Part shown: in pieces, positions 34,327-39,118 of the stretch
Position numbering within the stretch: the stretch's first letter is position 1
How the letters are laid out: the number at the start of each line of letters is the position of its first letter
NCBI GenBank assembly: GCA_965250225.1
Contig: CBDFNQ010000013.1
Span: 1-39,118, forward strand
Length of the DNA: 39,118 nt
DNA from: CBDEUK01 sp965250225
GTDB taxonomy: Bacteria; Pseudomonadota; Gammaproteobacteria; Eutrophobiales; Eutrophobiaceae
Direction: 5' to 3'
Made by a program: the position numbers and the translations under genes
The notes under the pieces: model-generated
What the model saw: the letters and a program-made list of their open reading frames with translations, nothing else
The model's database searches: none
What the model was told of the DNA's origin: nothing

Positions 34327-34725
34327 CTAACCATTTTTATAAAATTTAAGCGCATAACGGCCTGATCCAAGTAGTGCTTGTACAATTATTGTGGCAATCA
34401 AAAAAACAGCGTATTCCCAACCACCATTTTCATTAGTGAACAACCAGCCGTTACCGGAATGCACGTAAAATGCACCTAATAAAATCGGTAATAACACCAA
34501 TGCAACCTGTCGCGTGTATAAACCTGAAATTAGTAAAGCACCGCCACCGATTTCCAGGACTGTTACGATATAAGCGAACCAACCAGGAAAACCGACAGCC
34601 TCAAAAAACTGCACGGTACCCGGCAGAGTAAATACCATTATTTTTAATAGGCCATGTGCAATAAACACAATACCAAGACTCAGACGTAATATCAGGCTCG
34701 CTATGTCATAAGGTTTTGTCTCCAT
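34327..34725 (-). CDS. DoxX family membrane protein
   Basis: 132 aa, family length. Four hydrophobic helices (about 8-28, 48-68, 72-90, 103-122). DoxX signatures: LILRLSLGIVFIAHGLLK, the GFPGWFAYIVTVLEIGGGALLI stretch (positions about 45-66) and GRYALKFYK. Family members are quinone-related or redox/thiol-stress membrane proteins. Its partner is not evident here. Confidence 0.9.
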   Translation of the reverse strand: METKPYDIASLILRLSLGIVFIAHGLLKIMVFTLPGTVQFFEAVGFPGWFAYIVTVLEIGGGALLISGLYTRQVALVLLPILLGAFYVHSGNGWLFTNENGGWEYAVFLIATIIVQALLGSGRYALKFYKNG

Positions 34726-34924
34726 AATGATTTCCTCATAGTTCAGTAATACGTAATTAATAATTAAACTTTTATTTAAAATACAACGTGTTAAACAGAT
34801 ATAAACATTTTTTTACTCTCGTAATACCCCTTTAAATACCGACTATTGTTTAAGTAAAGTTGCACCCTATTATTGACTATCACCTAAATGCCTAATGATT
34901 TTATCTTCATTATCTTTAACAATT

Positions 34925-37316
34925 TCAAAGTACAGCCTGTTGCACTTCCTGCATCTCGTCACCCAGGCTCATATAGGTTTTTAATACTGTATCCGGGTTT
35001 AATGAGAGACTGCTGATCGACTCTTCCATTAACCAGCGTGCAAGATCAGGATGATCCGATGGCCCTTGTCCACAAATCCCGATGTATTTATTCTCAGCAT
35101 GACAAGCATCGATGGCAAGTTTGATTAACACCTTGACGGCCGGATCCCGTTCATCAAACAAATTTGCGACTAAACCCGAGTCACGATCCACGGCCAGCGT
35201 CATTTGGGTAAGGTCATTTGAACCGATGGAAAAACCATCAAAATAATTAAGAAATTCTTCTGCTAGTAAGGCGTTAGAAGGGACTTCACACATCATGATC
35301 AAGCGCAGTCCATTCTCGCCACGCTTTAAGCCGTTTTCTGCTAATAAGGAAACAGCTTGTTTCGCTTCTTCCACTGTTCGGACAAAGGGCACCATGATCT
35401 CGACATTGGTCAGACCCATGTCATCACGCACTTTTTTTAACGCATGACACTCCAGTTCAAAGCAGGGTTTGAATGATTCCGCCACATAGCGCGACACGCC
35501 CCTGAAACCCAGCATCGGATTTTCTTCTTTCGGTTCATACAGATCACCACCAATGAGGTTGGCGTATTCATTTGATTTAAAATCGGACAAACGCACGATC
35601 ACGGGTTTGGGCGCAAATGCCGCCGCAATGGTGGCAACACCTTCGCTTAGCTTGTCGATATAAAACTGGATGGGGTCAGGATACGCCGTGATCCTGGCTG
35701 CAATTTTTTCTCGTAAAGGATCTGATAAGCTTTCGTATTCCAACAGGGCTCTCGGATGAATGCCTATCATTCGATTAATAATAAACTCGACACGCGCCAG
35801 TCCAACACCATCGTTTGGCATAATCGATAAGATAAAGGCACTATCAGGATCACCGACATTCATCATGATCTTGCTTGGCAAGCTCGGAATTTCATCCAGC
35901 TCAATATGTTCCACAACATAGGGAACATGACCCCGGTAGATGTAACCCGTATCCCCCTCTGCACAAGAAACCGTCAGCATTTCATTTTCAATCACCTTTT
36001 CTGTGACATCACCGCAGCCGACTACCGCCGGGATACCTAGTTCGCGAGCAATGATTGCGGCATGGCAGGTCCTGCCACCTCGATTAGTAACGATAGCAGA
36101 AGCCAGTTTCATAACCGGCTCCCAATTCGGATCAGTCATATCGGTTACCAGGACATCTCCTTTCTGTAGACGATCCATTTCTTTCAGATCGAGTATCAGC
36201 TTAGCTTCACCCTGACCGACCTTATGGCCGATACTTCTCCCCGTTGTCAGGACTTCAGCATCAGTGGAAATTTGATATTGATCGATACTGGTATTGGATT
36301 TTCTGTTTTGTACGGTCTCAGGACGCGCCTGTAATAAATAGATCTGGCCATCTTTACCGTCTTTGGCCCATTCGATATCCATTGGACGCTTATAATGCTT
36401 TTCAATTAACAGGGCTTGTCGAGCAAGTGCCTCAATCTCGGAATCAGTTAAACAAAACTGTCCTCGTTCCATCTCCGGAACGAGTTCTATCAGTGTGTTT
36501 GCATTGTTTTGGCCAGCATCAGCGTAAATCATGCGAATGTTTTTTGAACCCAGATTTTTCCTTAAAATCGGAGAGCGATTTTCGCGTAAAGCGGGTTTAT
36601 ACACATAAAAACTCATCGGGATTGACCGAGCCTTGTACAACCGTTTCACCCAAACCATAATTGGCATTAATCAACACCACATCGTCAAAACCGGACTCCG
36701 TATCTAAAGTAAACATCACACCACTTACGCCAATATCACTGCGTACCATCTGTTGAATACCGACGGATATCGCGACTTCTTTGTGATCGAAATTTTGATG
36801 CACTCGATAAGCTATTGCACGATCATTAAATAATGAGGCATAGACTTCTTTAATCGCTTTCAAAACGTCGCCTATACCGCGAACGTTTAAAAACGTTTCC
36901 TGTTGTCCGGCAAAGGAGGCATCCGGTAAATCTTCGGCTGTCGCTGAGGATCGGACGGCTACAGATAAGTCGGCTGTTGAGGCCTCCATTTCGTTAAAGG
37001 TCTGTTCTATCTCATCCTGAATAAATTTTGGTATCGCTGTATCAATGATCAATTGTCTGATGCTATGACCTGTTTCCTGTAACAGGGATATATCTTCGAT
37101 ATCAAGTTTTTCCAGATGCTGGTTGATTTGTTCATCAAGTGCATTATGCAAAAGAAATTTACGATACGCGCCTGCTGTTACAGCAAAGCCTGTTGGGACT
37201 TTTACACCGACTGAAATAAGTTGACTGATCATCTCGCCCAAAGATGCATTCTTACCACCAACGTGGGCAATATCATTAAGCGTAAGTTGATTAAACTGGA
37301 GTACGTATTTTGACAT
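34925..37316 (-). pseudogene. ppsA: Phosphoenolpyruvate synthase, interrupted by one single-base frameshift
   Basis: ATG 37316 (MSKYVLQFNQLTLNDIAHVGGKN) begins an N-terminal ATP-grasp part with SSATAEDLPDASFAGQQETF that stops after NPDEFLCV. The other frame resumes as YVYKPALRENRSP and continues through the phosphohistidine loop GGRTCHAAIIARELGIP and the PEP/pyruvate barrel (IMMCEVPSN, SIGSNDLTQMTLAVDRDSG). Removing one base from the A5 tract 36607-36611 gives NPDEFYVYKP and one intact protein of about 795 aa, normal for PpsA. It makes PEP from pyruvate for gluconeogenesis. With everything else conserved, a sequencing error or very recent mutation is more likely than old decay. Confidence 0.88.
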
Positions 37317-37322
37317 CTTTAT

Positions 37323-37457
37323 TAAGGAACCTCTGATTAAATCCAACCTGTCATTTCGAGCGCAGCAAGAAATCTTGCAGGCAACTGATTTCACTTAATT
37401 TTATCAACTTAAAATTTCTCCCGTGGTCGAAATGACAACTTAATCATAGGTTCCTTA
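37323..37457. repeat. 135-bp imperfect palindromic repeat element in the ppsA leader
   Basis: Ends TAAGGAACCTCTGATTAA (37323-37340) and TTAATCATAGGTTCCTTA (37440-37457) are inverted with 17 of 18 matches. Inner arms TGTCATTTCGA (37349-37359) and TCGAAATGACA (37427-37437) pair perfectly, and AGAAAT/ATTTCT (37368-37373 / 37414-37419) further in. The CATTTCGAGCGCAGC-AGAAATCT wording resembles dispersed palindromes I recall from other genomes. It starts 7 bp upstream of the ppsA ATG. Confidence 0.65.
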
Positions 37458-37531
37458 AATAGAGAAGTTGTTAAATAAGGAGGGACACATCGGTATTAAT
37501 GATGCATTGTTATTTGATTAAGCAAACAGCG

Positions 37532-38269
37532 TTAAACAACCCTGAAACTGACACGACCCAGGTTTTCCACTTCACTTTGCACATGAATATCACTACGCAA
37601 GGCCTCAGCTGCAGTTGCTGCCCCAGCCAACACAACCCAACCCGGTTCCAGGCTAAGACCTTGCTCGCCTAACAAACGTGATGCAGCAACTAATGATCGT
37701 ATCGGGTGCCCTAATATGGCTGCACTGGAGCCGACACCGGTTATGTCATTATCAAATGTAAAAACCATACCCAGGTTTGAAATATCAATATCAGGCTTAC
37801 TCCAGCTACCGATGACATAGCTGGAAGAAGAACTATTATCGGCAACGACATCTTCCAATGAAAATTTAAAATTATCATAACGCGAATCAATAATCTCGAT
37901 GGCTGGCGCAACAGCCTCAACCGCTGAAATTGCCTCTGTCTGAGAGACCAATCCTGAAAGTGGTTCCTTCATTAAAAATGCAATTTCAGGTTCTGCCCGA
38001 GGATGAATATAAGCAGAAAGATCAATTTCGCTGCCTTCTTCCACCAGCATGGCATCCGTTAATCTGCCCCAGATCATTTCGTCTACTCCCATTTGCTGCA
38101 TCTTTAAACGACTGGTGAAGCCCATCTTGATACCGCGAGGGTTCTCACCACGTTCATAACGCCGTTGTAATGAAAGAGCTTGAACCTGATAAGCCTCTTC
38201 AATACTAAACTCATGTTTCAGTGACAACTGCTCGATGGCTTCAGCATTAAATGCTGCATAATCGACCAA
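37532..38269 (-). CDS. 4-oxalocrotonate decarboxylase / 2-hydroxypentadienoate hydratase family enzyme
   Basis: 245 aa. GIKMGFTSRLKMQQMGVDEMIWGRLTD-type core (residues about 45-71), the metal-site HPRAEPEIAFLM, and PAIEIIDSRYDNFKF. The KMGFTS-KMQQMGV form is closer to 4-oxalocrotonate decarboxylase (DmpH/XylI type) than to the hydratase, but the two are related. Reaction: 2-oxo-3-hexenedioate to 2-oxopent-4-enoate, or the following hydration. Start is TTG 38269, 2 nt after the aldolase stop; a TAG at 38276-38278 blocks a longer form. The N-terminus seems about 15-20 residues shorter than relatives. Confidence 0.8.
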   Translation of the reverse strand: MVDYAAFNAEAIEQLSLKHEFSIEEAYQVQALSLQRRYERGENPRGIKMGFTSRLKMQQMGVDEMIWGRLTDAMLVEEGSEIDLSAYIHPRAEPEIAFLMKEPLSGLVSQTEAISAVEAVAPAIEIIDSRYDNFKFSLEDVVADNSSSSSYVIGSWSKPDIDISNLGMVFTFDNDITGVGSSAAILGHPIRSLVAASRLLGEQGLSLEPGWVVLAGAATAAEALRSDIHVQSEVENLGRVSFRVV

Positions 38270-38271
38270 AC

Positions 38272-39118
38272 TCAGCTAACTTTGACAGCTTGTCGCTCAC
38301 TCTTTCTTCCAGCTTCGTTTTGTTTAATTAAATCCAGCGTGACATCAACAATCATATCTTCCTGACCACCGACCATTTTACGTCGCCCGACTTCAACCAG
38401 GATGTCCCGCGCCGGTATGCCATATTTTTCAGAGACCGTTTCGGCATGACGAAGAAAGCTCGAATAGACACCGGCATAACCTAGCGTTAATGTTTCTCGA
38501 TCAACCCCTGACTGGCCGATCCTGTAGTGGCCTGACTAAATCATCGGCAGCATCCATTAATTTGTATAAATCACAACCATGGTTCCAACCAAGCCGTTCA
38601 GCAGCGGCAATAAAAATTTCCAGTGGAGCATTACCTGCACCTGCACCCATTCCAGCCAATGAAGCATCAATTCGGGTAACGCCATTTTCAACAGCAACAA
38701 TGGAATTGGCCACACCCAGTGATAAATTATGGTGGGCATGAATACCACGTTGTGTTTCGGGCTTGAGTACATCATTAAATCTCTGAAACCGCGCCCGTAT
38801 ATCATTCATATTCATCGCGCCACCACTGTCGACGACATACACACATTCTGCACCATAGGACTCCATGAGCTTTGCCTGTTCAGCAAGCGGTTTGGGTTCG
38901 TTCATATGCGACATCATCAAAAGCCAATGGTATCCATACCCATTTCTCTGGCAGCCGCGATATGCTGCTTTGATATGTCCGCCTCGGTACAATGAGTCGC
39001 TACGCGCACTGATCGAACACCTAGGTTATTATGCCCGTTTCAAATCTTCGACTGAACCAATCCCAGGTAGTATCAAAGTTGCTAATTTTGCATGTTGTAA
39101 AACATCACCCACTGCCGC
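38272..39118 (-). pseudogene. 4-hydroxy-2-oxovalerate aldolase, partial, with three single-base frameshifts
   Basis: Continues past the right edge. Combined frames give a classic DmpG/BphI/MhpE aldolase: TLILPGIGSVEDLKR; HNNLGVRSVRVATHCTEAD, ISKQHIAAAREMGMDTIGF; MMSHMNEPKPLAEQAKLMES, HAHHNLSLGVANS, GAGAGNAPLEIF, DRPVR; VDRETLTLGYAGVYSSFL, VGGQEDMIVDV. Shifts occur at 39034-39036 (one extra C), 38919-38922 (one missing A) and 38505-38508 (one extra C), all in short homopolymers. It cleaves 4-hydroxy-2-oxovalerate to pyruvate and acetaldehyde in meta-cleavage pathways. Next to the decarboxylase/hydratase as in those operons. Confidence 0.88.

Overview
The window looks like chromosomal DNA of a marine-type gammaproteobacterium. 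Evidence for this is a complete Na+-translocating NADH:quinone oxidoreductase (Na+-NQR) operon with its maturation genes, a YajQ protein, a DUF3301 protein and a 'proteobacterial dedicated sortase' (PDS) locus. A stand-alone formaldehyde-activating-enzyme homologue and a meta-cleavage (aromatic degradation) tail hint at one-carbon and hydrocarbon metabolism. The genus cannot be decided from the sequence alone. No tRNA, rRNA, CRISPR array or prophage was seen.

Layout. 1-4600 (-): the first ~1530 codons of a giant repetitive surface/secreted protein (LEPR-XLL motif, DUF4347, choice-of-anchor L, Ig-like repeats, LamG-like domain) that runs off the left edge. It is preceded by an AT-rich intergenic region with a perfect CRP-type palindrome. 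4993-5643 (-): FMN-dependent NADH-azoreductase-like flavoprotein. 5858-14308 (+): nqrABCDEF-apbE-nqrM, then a CBS protein, a DUF3301 protein and yajQ, all co-directional and tightly packed. ApbE attaches FMN to NqrB and NqrC and NqrM helps mature the Fe centre, so the cluster supplies both the pump and its assembly factors.

14329-20690: two paralogous proteins with the unusual order cNMP-binding/cNMP-binding/rhodanese/coiled coil (956 and 674 aa). Between them lie a small helical protein behind a near-perfect sigma-54 promoter and a divergent Fae homologue whose leader can form a switch-like structure. The 956-aa protein carries about 19 tandem 15-residue repeats.

20825-30505: an unknown membrane protein, then the PDS locus: sensor kinase and response regulator (-), and divergently an OmpA-like protein, a VIT/VWA sortase target and a class GN sortase (+). 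The sortase overlaps a flavoprotein reductase by ATGA, and an (alpha/alpha)6-barrel protein follows, so the operon may extend beyond the known PDS genes. Four phased AATT-starting elements lie in the divergent control region.

30587-39118: a DUF2237 protein, a decayed LysR gene, a ~220-bp inverted-repeat remnant, an IS200/IS605 transposase with structured ends, DUF1329, DoxX, a PEP synthase gene with one single-base frameshift, a palindromic repeat in its leader, a 4-oxalocrotonate decarboxylase/hydratase, and a 4-hydroxy-2-oxovalerate aldolase with three single-base frameshifts. All indels found in the window lie in this right-hand quarter, either from gene decay or from homopolymer sequencing errors.
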